Counted from the first letter of the stretch, positions 9,329 through 18,493 are shown. The stretch: 64,000 bases of DNA from CAZDXB01 sp964509335 (GCA_964509335.1 CAZDXB010000016.1:10979-74978), one strand, 5' to 3'. The notes: generated from the sequence alone by a model not told the origin. Translations and numbers: made by a program.

Positions 9329-10528
9329 TTATTCAAATTCTTGAATTACTTTGTCAATTCGTTCTACCGCCCAGTCGATTTCCTCTTTAGTTATGATTAG
9401 AGGCGGCGAGAATCTGATGTTGTTTTCGTGGGTTTCTTTGCAAAGCAATCCTTCTTCTCGCAATCTATCGGTGTATGGTCTCGCTAATCTGTCAAGCTCT
9501 ATTCCAATCCACAACCCTTTACCGCGAACTTCTATGATGTGGGGGCTGTCGATTTCTTTCATTTTGTCCATAAAATATTTGCCGGTGATTCTGGAGTTCT
9601 CTATCATATTCTCCTCGACCAGAACTTCGAGCGCCGTTCTGGCAATCGACGCGCCGAGCGGATTGCCGCCGAAAGTAGAGCCGTGCTCGCCGGGCTTTAT
9701 CACGCCGAGAATTGTCTCGTCGGCTAAAATAGCGGACACCGGATAAAATCCTCCGCCGAGAGCTTTGCCGATAATGACTATATCTGGTCTTACGTCTTCG
9801 TGTTGATAAGCGAAAAGCTTGCCCGTGCGTCCTAATCCGGACTGAATTTCGTCGCATACGAATAACATGTTGTTTTCTATGCATAAATCGCCTATTTCCC
9901 TTAAGTATCCTTCAGGCGGCGTTACTACGCCGGCTTCTCCCTGAATAGGCTCTATTAATATAGCGGCGGTATTGTCGGTTATTTTTGATTTCAAGTCTTC
10001 CAAATCGCCGTATTCGTGCATAGGAAAAGCCTCTTTACAATAAGGACCGAAGCCGCGATAAGCATTTATAGAATCCGAAAAACCTACGATAGTGGTGGTT
10101 CTACCGTGAAAATTGCCTTTCGCTACGATAATTTCGGCTTTTTCTCTCGGAATGCCTTTAACTTCGTATCCCCATTTGCGAGCGGTTTTAATCGCCGTCT
10201 CGACCGCTTCGGCGCCGGTATTCATAGGAAGCGCCATATCGAATCCCGTCATCTCGTTTAGCTTTTTATACAATAGCGGCAATTGTTCGTTGCGGAACGC
10301 TCTACTAGTGAGCGTTAATTTTTTCGCCTGTTGCAAAAAAGCTTTCATAATCTTCGGATGACGATGCCCTTGATTCAAAGCGGAATAGCAGGCGAGGAAA
10401 TCCATATATTTTTTTCCTTCGACGTCGGTAACCCAAACGCCTTCGCCTTCGCTTAAAACAACGTCTAGCGGGTCGTAATTATGCGCTCCATGCTTGTCTT
10501 CCAGTTCGATGTAATCTTTTGTTTTCAT
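9329..10528 (-). CDS. rocD: Ornithine--oxo-acid aminotransferase
   Basis: The 399-aa protein is a fold-type I PLP enzyme of class III. It shows MNTGAEAVETAIKTARKWGY, the phosphate-binding and substrate region GNFHGRTTT, Asp226 in CDEIQSGLGRTGK and the Schiff-base Lys255 in IIGKALGGGFYPVSA. Length and motifs match ornithine aminotransferase better than acetylornithine aminotransferase. It transfers the delta-amino group of ornithine to 2-oxoglutarate, giving glutamate-5-semialdehyde, which leads to proline or glutamate. It sits between the carbamoyltransferase-like gene and the GTPase gene with short spacers (25 and 41 bases), consistent with one transcript. In this setting it would remove ornithine released from citrulline. 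Confidence 0.9.
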   Translation of the reverse strand: MKTKDYIELEDKHGAHNYDPLDVVLSEGEGVWVTDVEGKKYMDFLACYSALNQGHRHPKIMKAFLQQAKKLTLTSRAFRNEQLPLLYKKLNEMTGFDMALPMNTGAEAVETAIKTARKWGYEVKGIPREKAEIIVAKGNFHGRTTTIVGFSDSINAYRGFGPYCKEAFPMHEYGDLEDLKSKITDNTAAILIEPIQGEAGVVTPPEGYLREIGDLCIENNMLFVCDEIQSGLGRTGKLFAYQHEDVRPDIVIIGKALGGGFYPVSAILADETILGVIKPGEHGSTFGGNPLGASIARTALEVLVEENMIENSRITGKYFMDKMKEIDSPHIIEVRGKGLWIGIELDRLARPYTDRLREEGLLCKETHENNIRFSPPLIITKEEIDWAVERIDKVIQEFE

Positions 10529-10553
10529 TTTATTCTCCGCGTTAGTTTATAAT

Positions 10554-11504
10554 TTATTTTCGGCGCTTTCCAAATAGAGTAAGCTCGTCTTCTTGGTCAA
10601 AAAACATAGTCAGCAATCCCATTCGAACGTATAATCCGTTCTTGGACTGACGGAAATAAGCGGCTCTCCTGTCGTTATCAACCGCCGAGTCGATTTCTAC
10701 CGACCGGGGGAGCGGGTGCATTATTATCGAATTGTATTTCATTTTTTGCAATACGTTAGCGTCAATATTATAAACGGATAAATCGACGTCTTGATTTTCC
10801 AGCCTGCTCCTGTCGATTCTAGTTTGATAAACAACGTCCAGCTTGTCTATTATGCCGTCGGCTGAATTCGCTATCTGATAAGCGACCTCTTTTTCTTCGA
10901 GATGTTCTAGAATATCGGATTCAATTTGGAGCTCTTCGGGCGCAATAAAATAAAGCTTAACTCTGTCAAATTTGCTAAGCAAATACGCCAAGCTGCGCAC
11001 CGTCCTTCCCTTGTCTAGCGCGCCAAAAAACGCCACCGACAACCCGTCTAGAGCGTGGCATTCGTCGTAAATAGTATATAAATCAAGCAGCGCCTGCGTG
11101 GGATGCTGACCGCCCGAACCGTCTCCGGCGTTTATTATCGGAACCGAAGACACCGCGGCGGCTCTTTTAGCCGCTCCTTGTTCGTCGTGCCTTAACACTA
11201 TTACGTCGCTATAGTCTGAATATATATTAATAGTGTCTTCCAATCTTTCTCCAGTTATTTCAGAGGAAAATTGCGACGCGTGTTCGGTAGCCATAACTTT
11301 ACCGCCGAGACGATGCATTGCCGATTCGAACGAAAATCGCGTCCGTGTCGAAGGAGCGTAAAATAAAGTGGTCATAATTTTATGCTCGTAATCGCGCGTT
11401 CCGCCTCTCGCGACTACTTTTTTCATTTCGTCGGTTCTTTTAAAAAGCTCCATTAAAATGGGAACCGTAAACTGTTGCGATTCGACGACGTGTCTGAGAC
11501 TCAT
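10554..11504 (-). CDS. pyrB: Aspartate carbamoyltransferase-like protein with 80s-loop lysine replaced
   Basis: The 316-aa product has carbamoyl-phosphate motif STRTR (residues 52-56, in FYAPSTRTRFSFESAMHRLG), HPTQALLDLYTI (HPTQ 134-137) and the C-terminal MHPLPRSVEID loop of catalytic aspartate carbamoyltransferases. In E. coli PyrB the loop supplying Ser80 and Lys84 to the neighbouring active site ends in K-G-E; here the matching stretch reads FSSEITGERLEDT, so threonine stands where the lysine is expected. This may lower activity or shift the substrate. It lies inside a carbamate kinase/ornithine carbamoyltransferase operon, with no other pyrimidine gene nearby. Assignment to the PyrB family is firm; whether it truly makes carbamoyl aspartate is open. 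Confidence 0.8.
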   Translation of the reverse strand: MSLRHVVESQQFTVPILMELFKRTDEMKKVVARGGTRDYEHKIMTTLFYAPSTRTRFSFESAMHRLGGKVMATEHASQFSSEITGERLEDTINIYSDYSDVIVLRHDEQGAAKRAAAVSSVPIINAGDGSGGQHPTQALLDLYTIYDECHALDGLSVAFFGALDKGRTVRSLAYLLSKFDRVKLYFIAPEELQIESDILEHLEEKEVAYQIANSADGIIDKLDVVYQTRIDRSRLENQDVDLSVYNIDANVLQKMKYNSIIMHPLPRSVEIDSAVDNDRRAAYFRQSKNGLYVRMGLLTMFFDQEDELTLFGKRRK

Positions 11505-11539
11505 ATTATTTCTTTTTTTTATTGATAAAATATTTATTT

Positions 11540-12481
11540 CTACGGTATTATATGCGTTCCGGCTTTTCCGTCTAAAGCGTCCATTAAGTACTCGTAAGAG
11601 GTAATAATAGCTTTTTTACCGGTCGATTCGACGAATTTAATAGCTGATTCAACTTTCGGTCCCATACTTCCCGGCGGGAACTGTCCGTCGCTCGCGTATT
11701 CGCGCATCTGGGCGACCGTCGCTTTTCTTATCCCCTCTTGGTTTTTCTTCTTGAAGTTAAGATACGCTTGGTCGGTGTCGGTGCTAATAATAAATAAATC
11801 CGCGCCCAAATCCATTGCGAGAAGCGCCGAGGACCTGTCCTTATCGATTACCGCTTCAACGCCGACGATTTTGCCGTTTTGGTCAACTTCGACGGGGATT
11901 CCTCCTCCGCCTAATGCAATAATCATAAAGCCCATATCCACAGTTCGCTTGATAATTTCCAGCTCCAACACTTTCTTAGGCTCCGGCGAAGGCACTACTC
12001 TGCGATAACCTCTCGCGGAATCTTCCACTATGTCCCAGCCCAAATCTCGTTTCTTCTCTTCGGCTTCGTCTTCTTCGTAAAAAGGACCTATCGGCTTCGT
12101 CGGATTTTTGAAAGCGGGGTCGGCGGAATCGACCTGAACCATAGTCGGAATAGTCGTTACCAATTTATCCACGCCTAACTCTTTTAGCTCGAATTCCATT
12201 TCCTTTTGCATAATGTAGCCGATTTCGCTCTGCGTCGTCGCCACGCACATATCCAATGTATGCGTGTAAACCTCGTGAGCGGCTCTTTCCGAACGAAGCA
12301 AAGCGGCGCCGGCTTGCGGTCCGTTGCCGTGCGTAATCACCAAATCCCAGTTTAACTTAGCCATTTTCGCTATATTTTTTGCCGTAGCTCGCGCGTTAGC
12401 GGCTTGCTCGTCTATCGCTCCTCTTTCGCCGGCGCGTATTAACGAATTTCCTCCTACGGCTATTAACGCTTTATATGACAC
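11540..12481 (-). CDS. arcC: Carbamate kinase
   Basis: The 313-aa protein begins SYKALIAVGGNSLIRAG and contains VITHGNGPQAGAALLRSE, ALGGGGIPVEVDQNGKIVGVEAVIDKD (positions about 195-220) and PPGSMGPKVESAIKFVESTG, the signature of the amino-acid kinase fold as used by carbamate kinase. It interconverts carbamoyl phosphate plus ADP with ammonia, CO2 and ATP. The start is GTG at 12481. It is 9 bases downstream of the ornithine carbamoyltransferase gene, so the pair could phosphorolyse citrulline and yield ATP. No arginine deiminase gene is present in the window. Confidence 0.95.
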   Translation of the reverse strand: MSYKALIAVGGNSLIRAGERGAIDEQAANARATAKNIAKMAKLNWDLVITHGNGPQAGAALLRSERAAHEVYTHTLDMCVATTQSEIGYIMQKEMEFELKELGVDKLVTTIPTMVQVDSADPAFKNPTKPIGPFYEEDEAEEKKRDLGWDIVEDSARGYRRVVPSPEPKKVLELEIIKRTVDMGFMIIALGGGGIPVEVDQNGKIVGVEAVIDKDRSSALLAMDLGADLFIISTDTDQAYLNFKKKNQEGIRKATVAQMREYASDGQFPPGSMGPKVESAIKFVESTGKKAIITSYEYLMDALDGKAGTHIIP

Positions 12482-12490
12482 TTTTAGCCT

Positions 12491-13405
12491 CTATTTCATC
12501 AATTGATACATAATAGCTTTTTGTACGTGCAGCCGATTCTCCGCTTCTTGGAATACGCGAGATTGCTCCGAATCGATAACCGCGTCGGTTACTTCTTCGT
12601 TCCTATGAGCCGGCAAGCAGTGCAAGAAAATAGCGTCGGGCTTCGCTTTCGCCATCAACTCTTCGTTTACTTGATAAGGATGGAAAGCTATTCTCCTCTT
12701 TTCGGCTTCCGCTTCCTGCCCCATCGACGCCCAAGCGTCGGTGTAAATAGCGTCGGCGTCTTTTACCGCTTCTTGCGGATTCCTGACGTATTCAATTACG
12801 GCTCCCGTTTGCTTGGCGATTTCTCGCGCTTCTTGCCAAGCGGCTAGGTTCGGTTCGTAATCGTTCGGACCGGACACCGTCATCTTCGAGCCTAAGCGAG
12901 CCGTAGCGTACATTAACGAATGGCAAACGTTGTTGCCGTCGCCAACATACGTTAGTTTTACGTTTTTCAAATCGTCTTTGACTTCCTTGATAGTCATAAA
13001 ATCAGCCATTGCTTGGCAAGGATGCGTGAAATCCGTTAGTCCGTTTATGATTGGAATATCGGTGAACGCGCTCATATCTTCTACTACGCTATGGGAGAAA
13101 GTTCTGACCATAATTCCTTGTACCATTCTGCCCAATACTTTAGAAACGTCGTAAACCGATTCCCTTTTGCCTAAATTTATTTCTGCGGGCGATAAATATA
13201 AAGAGTATCCGCCCATTTGTTGTATTCCAATGTCAAAGCTAGCTCGAGTGCGCAAAGAAGGCTTCTCAAAAATCAACGCTAATGTTTTTCCCTTTAGAGC
13301 TTCGGAATAATCCATCGGCGACGATTTCATTTTTAAAGCTAATTCGAAAGTCTCAATTATCTCTTCGCTCGTAAAATCCGTTACTTTTAGAAAGTCTTTG
13401 TTCAC
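12491..13405 (-). CDS. argF: Ornithine carbamoyltransferase
   Basis: The 304-aa enzyme carries the carbamoyl-phosphate site SLRTR (50-54, in FEKPSLRTRASFD), the ornithine carbamoyltransferase HPCQAMADFMTI block (HPCQ 128-131) and the catalytic HCLPAHR (262-268). It interconverts ornithine plus carbamoyl phosphate with citrulline plus phosphate. It is the first gene of the minus-strand operon and starts at a GTG (13405); the 349-base region upstream should hold the promoter. Immediate coupling to carbamate kinase favours a catabolic (ArcB-like) role, but sequence alone does not separate this from ArgF. I use argF as the generic family symbol. Confidence 0.92.
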   Translation of the reverse strand: MNKDFLKVTDFTSEEIIETFELALKMKSSPMDYSEALKGKTLALIFEKPSLRTRASFDIGIQQMGGYSLYLSPAEINLGKRESVYDVSKVLGRMVQGIMVRTFSHSVVEDMSAFTDIPIINGLTDFTHPCQAMADFMTIKEVKDDLKNVKLTYVGDGNNVCHSLMYATARLGSKMTVSGPNDYEPNLAAWQEAREIAKQTGAVIEYVRNPQEAVKDADAIYTDAWASMGQEAEAEKRRIAFHPYQVNEELMAKAKPDAIFLHCLPAHRNEEVTDAVIDSEQSRVFQEAENRLHVQKAIMYQLMK

Positions 13406-13754
13406 CTTTTACCTCGTTTTGTTATTTATAATTATAAAATCCTTATTCTCGCAATAAGAGAATTCTAAATATATGAAATATATAAGAATTTGATTAGGAA
13501 AAATTGAGATTTGCTCAAATAGCTTTGTATCGCTAAATGGGAGCGTCGTTTTGGTAGTGTTGGAACAATAGAATCTTGCCGGCTCTTGTCTTTGGAGGGC
13601 TAAAAGACGCGTCGGAACGTCGCCGCTTAACTAAAGCGCCGTCGCCGCTTAGTCTCCTATCTTTAGATAATATTTTAAGCCGTTTTAATTTCATAATCTC
13701 TAATGTTTTTAGGATAAACGTTAAAGCTAAGAAATATTTTAAAAAATAAAAAAT
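13406..13754. other. Intergenic region upstream of the carbamoyl-phosphate operon
   Basis: This 349-base stretch lies between the start of the ornithine carbamoyltransferase gene and the 3' end of the exchanger gene. It has no ORF that I can support. An 11-base direct repeat, GTCGCCGCTTA, occurs twice about 30 bases apart near 13619-13660. An AT-rich tract directly upstream of 13405 is the likely promoter area, without a recognisable box. Confidence 0.5.
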
Positions 13755-14750
13755 TTAATTGGGCGCGACTCGCAAAACTTCTCCTAATCTAAACGAATAA
13801 AGATAATAGATATAGCCGAAGTAAATGAAGAGAAGAAAAGCGCCTTCCAACCGCGAAACTTCCAATTTCGTCCAAGCAAGAGGAAGAAGAATTATTGTTA
13901 CGAGAAGCATAACGCCAATGTCGATATAATTTAGTTCGTTTGAACCGGTCAATAAAATTGGATGTATGACAGCCGCCGCCCCTATAATAAACAAGAGGTT
14001 GAATATATTGGAGCCGACAACGTTGCCAATAGAAATGTCTCCTTTATTTTTAACGGCGGCAACGACAGTTGTAGCTAGCTCCGGCAGACTTGTCCCCAAG
14101 GCTACTACCGAAATTCCGATAACCACGTCCGACGCTCCCAAATACTGCGCTATTTCAATCGCTCCGGAAAGGAACAGATTCGCTCCTAAGACTAAAATTA
14201 AAAGCCCGCCCACAATAAAAAGGAAGTCAAGCCAAGTTTTTTCCGATACGTTTTCTTTTTCGGCTTCGTCGGGAATGTATTTTTCTTTCTTTGCCATTTT
14301 GAGCGTGAATATATTGTATCCTATTATTCCGGCAAGGAGTACTACGCCCTCTATTCTTCCTATATTTTGGTCTAGGGCAAAGACAATTAAAAGAAGCGTC
14401 GCGCCAATCATTATAACTATATCGTTTTTGATTAGCTTAAGATTAACGCGTATAGGGCGTATAAGCGCGGAAACGCCGCAAATTAAGGCTATGTTGCATA
14501 TATTCGAGCCTATTACGTTGCCAAACGCAATAGCAGGGTTGTCTCGAAGAGCCGCCGAAACGCTCACGACTAATTCGGGACTGGAAGTTCCGAACGACAC
14601 TATAGTCAAGCCGACTATTAAAGGCGTAATTCCTTTCTTAATAGCCATTGACGCGCTTCCTCTGACCAGTCCTTCGGCGCCAAAATAAAGAAACAGCGAA
14701 CCGGCTACCAGCCCAAGCAACGACAGCAATATTGAACCTATAGTACTCAT
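13755..14750 (-). CDS. Na+/Ca2+ exchanger family antiporter (CaCA, YrbG-like)
   Basis: The 331-aa integral membrane protein has about ten hydrophobic helices and the two inverted alpha-repeats of the CaCA superfamily: GTSSPELVVSVSAALR...GNVIGSNICN near residues 54-90 and GTSLPELATTVVAAVK...GNVVGSNIFN near 215-252. The acidic residues of the PEL motifs coordinate Ca2+ and Na+ in structures of this family. It would extrude calcium in exchange for sodium or protons at the cytoplasmic membrane. It is a single-gene unit with long untranslated regions on either side. Family is sure. Confidence 0.93.
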   Translation of the reverse strand: MSTIGSILLSLLGLVAGSLFLYFGAEGLVRGSASMAIKKGITPLIVGLTIVSFGTSSPELVVSVSAALRDNPAIAFGNVIGSNICNIALICGVSALIRPIRVNLKLIKNDIVIMIGATLLLIVFALDQNIGRIEGVVLLAGIIGYNIFTLKMAKKEKYIPDEAEKENVSEKTWLDFLFIVGGLLILVLGANLFLSGAIEIAQYLGASDVVIGISVVALGTSLPELATTVVAAVKNKGDISIGNVVGSNIFNLLFIIGAAAVIHPILLTGSNELNYIDIGVMLLVTIILLPLAWTKLEVSRLEGAFLLFIYFGYIYYLYSFRLGEVLRVAPN

Positions 14751-14959
14751 ATATTTAGATTATTGATTCCCATTTGCAAATAAAGAAAAAGTAATTTAAA
14801 TACTAATCGATTTTTGGCAAAATAGATTTGTAAATTAATAAAAAACTGTGTTCAATAATATAAGTAGAATTTTGTATTATATTCACCTTCCGGCAAAAAC
14901 TTTTATTTCGCTTGGCTGGACGTAAACTAATAGACGTTGTTCTCGCAAATAGACGCCAT

Positions 14960-14976
14960 TTCCGCGAAAGCGGGAA
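14960..14976. repeat. Short hairpin of the TTCCGC-GAAA-GCGGGAA type
   Basis: TTCCGC and GCGGGAA pair around a GAAA-like loop just past the 3' end of the AlbA_2 gene. Such GC-rich palindromes in an AT-rich spacer often act as dispersed repeats or weak terminators. I saw only this copy. Confidence 0.45.
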
Positions 14977-15003
14977 TACCAGAGATGAAGAATTTTTGAA
15001 GCT

Positions 15004-15663
15004 CTACTCTATTTTCTCTACGAGCGTATAATAATCGGAAGACGCTTCTTGGTGGATTTGGAGGACGCCCGCTCTAACTAATCTAACTATCAGTTGCGAA
15101 GCTCTGCGTTTTGAGATATTGCAAATCTTTGCGAAGTCTTTGACTGTCGCGCTTCTGTGTTTTTCCAGATACTTGAAAAGTCTTTTTTCGTTATCGCCGA
15201 CGCTCATTCTCAGCGGTTCGGCGTTTCTGCTCGTCCCTTCCAAAATTTTAGTCATTTCTCTGCTTGCCACGACTGATTGCTCCCCCACCCTAACGTAAGC
15301 GATTTGTTTAGTCTTTTTTTCGTCGGGATTGTAAACGACTTTATGAGGTTTTTCCGAACTTTCTTCGACTAAGACTACGACTATGTCCTTGCCGTATAAG
15401 TCAATTATCTCGATTTCAGGCGCGATAGGGGGATTCAAATTGAAAGAACTTGCTCTTTCAATTAAATCAATCTCCCCTTTTTCGCTTTCGACGCCGTAAA
15501 CAGAGCCGTCGTCGTCCACGCCGAAAATAAGGAAGCCGCCTTTTGTGTTGGCGAACGCGGATATTTCTTTGGCGATTTTTACGGAGGTGGTAAACTTACG
15601 CTTGAATTCCGTCGTGGAAGTTTCGCCTTCTAAAATCAAGTCTTTTAGTTCTAAAGGATGCAT
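15004..15663 (-). CDS. AlbA_2 (Schlafen-like) domain transcriptional regulator
   Basis: The 219-aa protein contains an AlbA_2/Schlafen-type domain at residues 5-125 (ESTTEFKRKF-like start, ISAFANTKGGFLIFGVDDDG core, YVRVGEQSVVASREM end) followed by a winged-helix segment at about 155-215 (RSATVKDFAKICNISKRRASQLIVRLVRAG). Proteins of this build are often annotated as ATP-binding regulators; DNA or RNA binding is known for some relatives. It stands alone, divergent from the T9SS protein gene at 15830 over a 166-base spacer, so it may regulate that gene or itself. The target is unknown. Confidence 0.8.
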   Translation of the reverse strand: MHPLELKDLILEGETSTTEFKRKFTTSVKIAKEISAFANTKGGFLIFGVDDDGSVYGVESEKGEIDLIERASSFNLNPPIAPEIEIIDLYGKDIVVVLVEESSEKPHKVVYNPDEKKTKQIAYVRVGEQSVVASREMTKILEGTSRNAEPLRMSVGDNEKRLFKYLEKHRSATVKDFAKICNISKRRASQLIVRLVRAGVLQIHQEASSDYYTLVEKIE

Positions 15664-15829
15664 TTTTCAATTTTCAATTTGCCCGCGTCATTGAATTCAA
15701 AAATACTAATTTTTCCATACAATACAATTTTTTGACGAAAAGCTCGGTCTTGCGAAAATCGTTTGTTTATTGACGACGTATTAATTAACTTAAATCAAAA
15801 TAAAAATTGATTGACAAAGGAAGTGAATT

Positions 15830-17248
15830 ATGAAAACAAAAAAAATCATTCGTTTCGCGTTTTGCGTAGCTTTCGCGATATCGCTTTTCGCGGGAGTCGC
15901 CAACTCACAGACTTGGCAGAAAGTTGACAATGACAGTTTGTATCCGGCGATTCATAAAATATTTTTCCCTTCGTACGATTCAAACGCTGTAGTAATTGCG
16001 TCCGGCGACGTGCCGATAAATTTGGCTGAAAAAGAAATTACTTTTTACGACCAATATCCGCAAATAAACGGCAAAGGCTACGTTATCAGCTACGACGGCG
16101 GTCTATCGTTCGATGAAAACAAACTAGACGGATATTTTGTTTACGAAATCGCCGAGCATCCGTTTAATCCAGATATATGGCTCGCCTCGGTTAGAAGCTC
16201 CGGCAAGAATTTTATACTCGTTTCCGAAGACGGCGGCGAGACTTGGATAACCAATCCAGTAAGATATGAAGGAAGCGAAGCTATTTTAAAAATAACCTCA
16301 AAGGCTTCCGAACCGACAAGATTCTTTGCCGCCGAAGTTAACGTTTCCAAAGGATTTAAAACTAGTTTAGACACTTTTAGACATTTCGAAACGAACCAGG
16401 ATCTGTTTGTTTCGTCAAGAGATATCGCTGTATCGCCGTCGGATACAAATTTAATTTTTATAGCGAGCGACGATTTGCACGAAAGCGGCGTATTCCGTTC
16501 CTACGACAACGGCGAGACTTGGACTAAAGAAGAAAGCGGATTAGAAAATCTCAGAGTCCATTGCGTTCTACCGTCGCAATACGACCCGTCTATAGTAGTT
16601 TGCGGAGCGGATTCTTTAACCTCGAGCGGTTCGGTAGGCAAAGGAATTTACGTTAGCTTGGACACGGGAAAAACTTGGACTCTCACGGGAGCCGAAGGAG
16701 CTAGAGTCTTTAACTTAGCGCGGCATCCGAAGAATCCTATATATATGGCGGCGGCTTGCGATTCCAGCGGGGTTTGGCTGAGCGGAACCTGGGGAACGTC
16801 TTGGGAACAATTCGACGACGGTTTTGACGACTCGCTATCGATTAGAACCGTAGCCTTTCCTCGACTTTCAGCCGACGACGACGGCGCCATTGTTTTCGCC
16901 GGCTCGTATAAAGGAGGTTTGTATAAATCCGAGAGAATTACGACCAGCGTAGAGTCTCGAAGCGACGTTGACGAAGAAAGCGTTATAATCCAATCTTTGT
17001 CGCCTAATCCTTGCTCCGAAAATTTAACCGTCGTTTGGAATAATCCTAAAACACAGAAAGTCAGAATCGAGATTGTAAATCTAAAGGGCGAGCGAATAGC
17101 TGAAATAATAAACGAAGAAGTAGGCGAAGGGCTTCAAACGACGAAGCAGTCTCTAATCGAATCGGATTTAAGTTCCGGCTCTTACTTTTTAGTTATTTTC
17201 TCGGGCGCCGAAGCCGTTACGAAACAGTTTGTTTTTATTAAGCGTTAG
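15830..17248 (+). CDS. Secreted BNR/sortilin-like repeat protein with T9SS sorting domain
   Basis: The 472-aa product has a signal peptide (FAFCVAFAISLFAGVANSQ). Residues 30-370 contain repeated Asp-box-like motifs of BNR/VPS10-type beta-propellers: SYDGGLSF, SEDGGETWI, SYDNGETWTKE, SLDTGKTWTL and SGTWGTSWEQ. The last 85 residues (SPNPCSENLTV to KQFVFIKR) form a type A T9SS C-terminal domain. It is probably exported to the cell surface; propellers of this class bind polysaccharide or protein, and no sialidase catalytic residues could be confirmed. An AAGGAAG Shine-Dalgarno-like motif precedes the ATG. The membrane glycosyltransferase gene follows 21 bases later on the same strand. Confidence 0.85.
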   Translation: MKTKKIIRFAFCVAFAISLFAGVANSQTWQKVDNDSLYPAIHKIFFPSYDSNAVVIASGDVPINLAEKEITFYDQYPQINGKGYVISYDGGLSFDENKLDGYFVYEIAEHPFNPDIWLASVRSSGKNFILVSEDGGETWITNPVRYEGSEAILKITSKASEPTRFFAAEVNVSKGFKTSLDTFRHFETNQDLFVSSRDIAVSPSDTNLIFIASDDLHESGVFRSYDNGETWTKEESGLENLRVHCVLPSQYDPSIVVCGADSLTSSGSVGKGIYVSLDTGKTWTLTGAEGARVFNLARHPKNPIYMAAACDSSGVWLSGTWGTSWEQFDDGFDDSLSIRTVAFPRLSADDDGAIVFAGSYKGGLYKSERITTSVESRSDVDEESVIIQSLSPNPCSENLTVVWNNPKTQKVRIEIVNLKGERIAEIINEEVGEGLQTTKQSLIESDLSSGSYFLVIFSGAEAVTKQFVFIKR

Positions 17249-17269
17249 CGCTATTTTAATCGGGGATTT

Positions 17270-18493
17270 ATGAAGACGCTATCCTCCGAAGGGATTTTCA
17301 ACAAGCGGAACTTGCTTTTCGCTTGCTTGACTATTCTTTTGTTTAGGATTTTGGTTCTCGTTTTTTTTATCGATGAAATCAACGCAATTGAAGACTACGC
17401 CATAGCCGAAAACATAGCCGAAGGGAAAGGATTCGTGTATTGGGAGAAAGCCGGTCCAACCGCCTTAAAAGCTCCGATATATCCTTTTTTCCTTTCCGTT
17501 TTTATCTTGATTTTCGGCTCTTACGCTAAAATAGCCGCCTCGGCTACTCAGCACGTTATTTTCTCTTTCGTTCCCTTTTTGCTCGTCGCTTTGGGCGGGC
17601 GGGTTAATTTAAAAAAGCTCGGTTTTCTCGCCGGATGGTTGTTTCTTATCCACCCCTCTTTTTTTTATTATCCAAACGTTCTCGAAGCCGCCAACATTTT
17701 TATTCCTCTATTTATAATTTGGCTCAACCTAGCCGCGAAAGTCAAGCGTCAATTGAAATCCTCAGTAGCTGTATTATTCGGAATTATCTCCGGCGTTATA
17801 ATTCTAACGCAACCTATAGTCGCTTTCTTGCTATTAGTATTTCTGGTTTATATAGCATTTGCAAAAAAGACTAGAATCGCGCTTATTTCGCTCGCCGTCT
17901 CGGCGCTGATATTAACGCCTTGGTCGATTAGAAATTATACTGTTTTCGATGAGTTCGTTTTCGTCAAAAGCCCTTTTTGGACTAACTTTTACGCGGGGTA
18001 TTTGCCGACAACTCACGGAAGCGAAAGATACGACGTAATAGAAAAAGCGGATAAGAGGCGAATAGATGCGCTAAAAATAGAAGGAGCAAACAACGTCGAG
18101 TTAGAAAGCGTTTATAAAGAAATCGTTATTAATACAATTTCGCATAATCCGCTTTTATATATAGAAAAATGCTTGTTCCAAGCCGCAACTTACTGGTGGG
18201 GCCCGCCGAAATACCTTAACGACTATAGCTTAAAAATGATTGTAGGCAGGAAGCTCCCTGTTCTAATTATCAATATACTTTCGGTTCTGGGATTGTTCAT
18301 TCTTTGGAAAAGAAACAAGGAATTCGCTTTTACAATTCTAGTTATTCTGATATATTTTACTTTAGTGTATTCTCTCGCCCACGCCGCCAACGTGAGATTT
18401 AAGTTAGACGTAGAATGGCTCCAGCTTTACCTCGTCGCCGCGGCGCTCTTTAAGTTTACGGGAAACGAGCGTTTAATTGCCGATTACGATTAG
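17270..18493 (+). CDS. Integral-membrane glycosyltransferase, GT39/PMT-like (ArnT superfamily)
   Basis: The 407-aa polytopic protein has about nine hydrophobic helices. The first periplasmic loop carries the Asp residues expected in GT-C enzymes (FFIDEINAIEDYAIAENIAE) followed by GKGFVYWEKAGPTALKAPIYPFFLS, which strongly resembles dolichyl-phosphate-mannose-mannosyltransferase-like proteins of Bacteroidota. By family it would transfer a sugar from a polyprenyl-phosphate donor to protein, lipid or glycan on the periplasmic face. It lies 21 bases after the T9SS protein gene, and its 3' end overlaps the convergent lamin-tail gene by 21 bases. Acceptor and donor are unknown. Confidence 0.75.
   Translation: MKTLSSEGIFNKRNLLFACLTILLFRILVLVFFIDEINAIEDYAIAENIAEGKGFVYWEKAGPTALKAPIYPFFLSVFILIFGSYAKIAASATQHVIFSFVPFLLVALGGRVNLKKLGFLAGWLFLIHPSFFYYPNVLEAANIFIPLFIIWLNLAAKVKRQLKSSVAVLFGIISGVIILTQPIVAFLLLVFLVYIAFAKKTRIALISLAVSALILTPWSIRNYTVFDEFVFVKSPFWTNFYAGYLPTTHGSERYDVIEKADKRRIDALKIEGANNVELESVYKEIVINTISHNPLLYIEKCLFQAATYWWGPPKYLNDYSLKMIVGRKLPVLIINILSVLGLFILWKRNKEFAFTILVILIYFTLVYSLAHAANVRFKLDVEWLQLYLVAAALFKFTGNERLIADYD

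Noticed and set aside
11540..12481. Aspartate or glutamate kinase instead of carbamate kinase
   Set aside because: The VGGNSLI start and the GGGGIPV block fit carbamate kinase, and the neighbouring carbamoyltransferase supports it.
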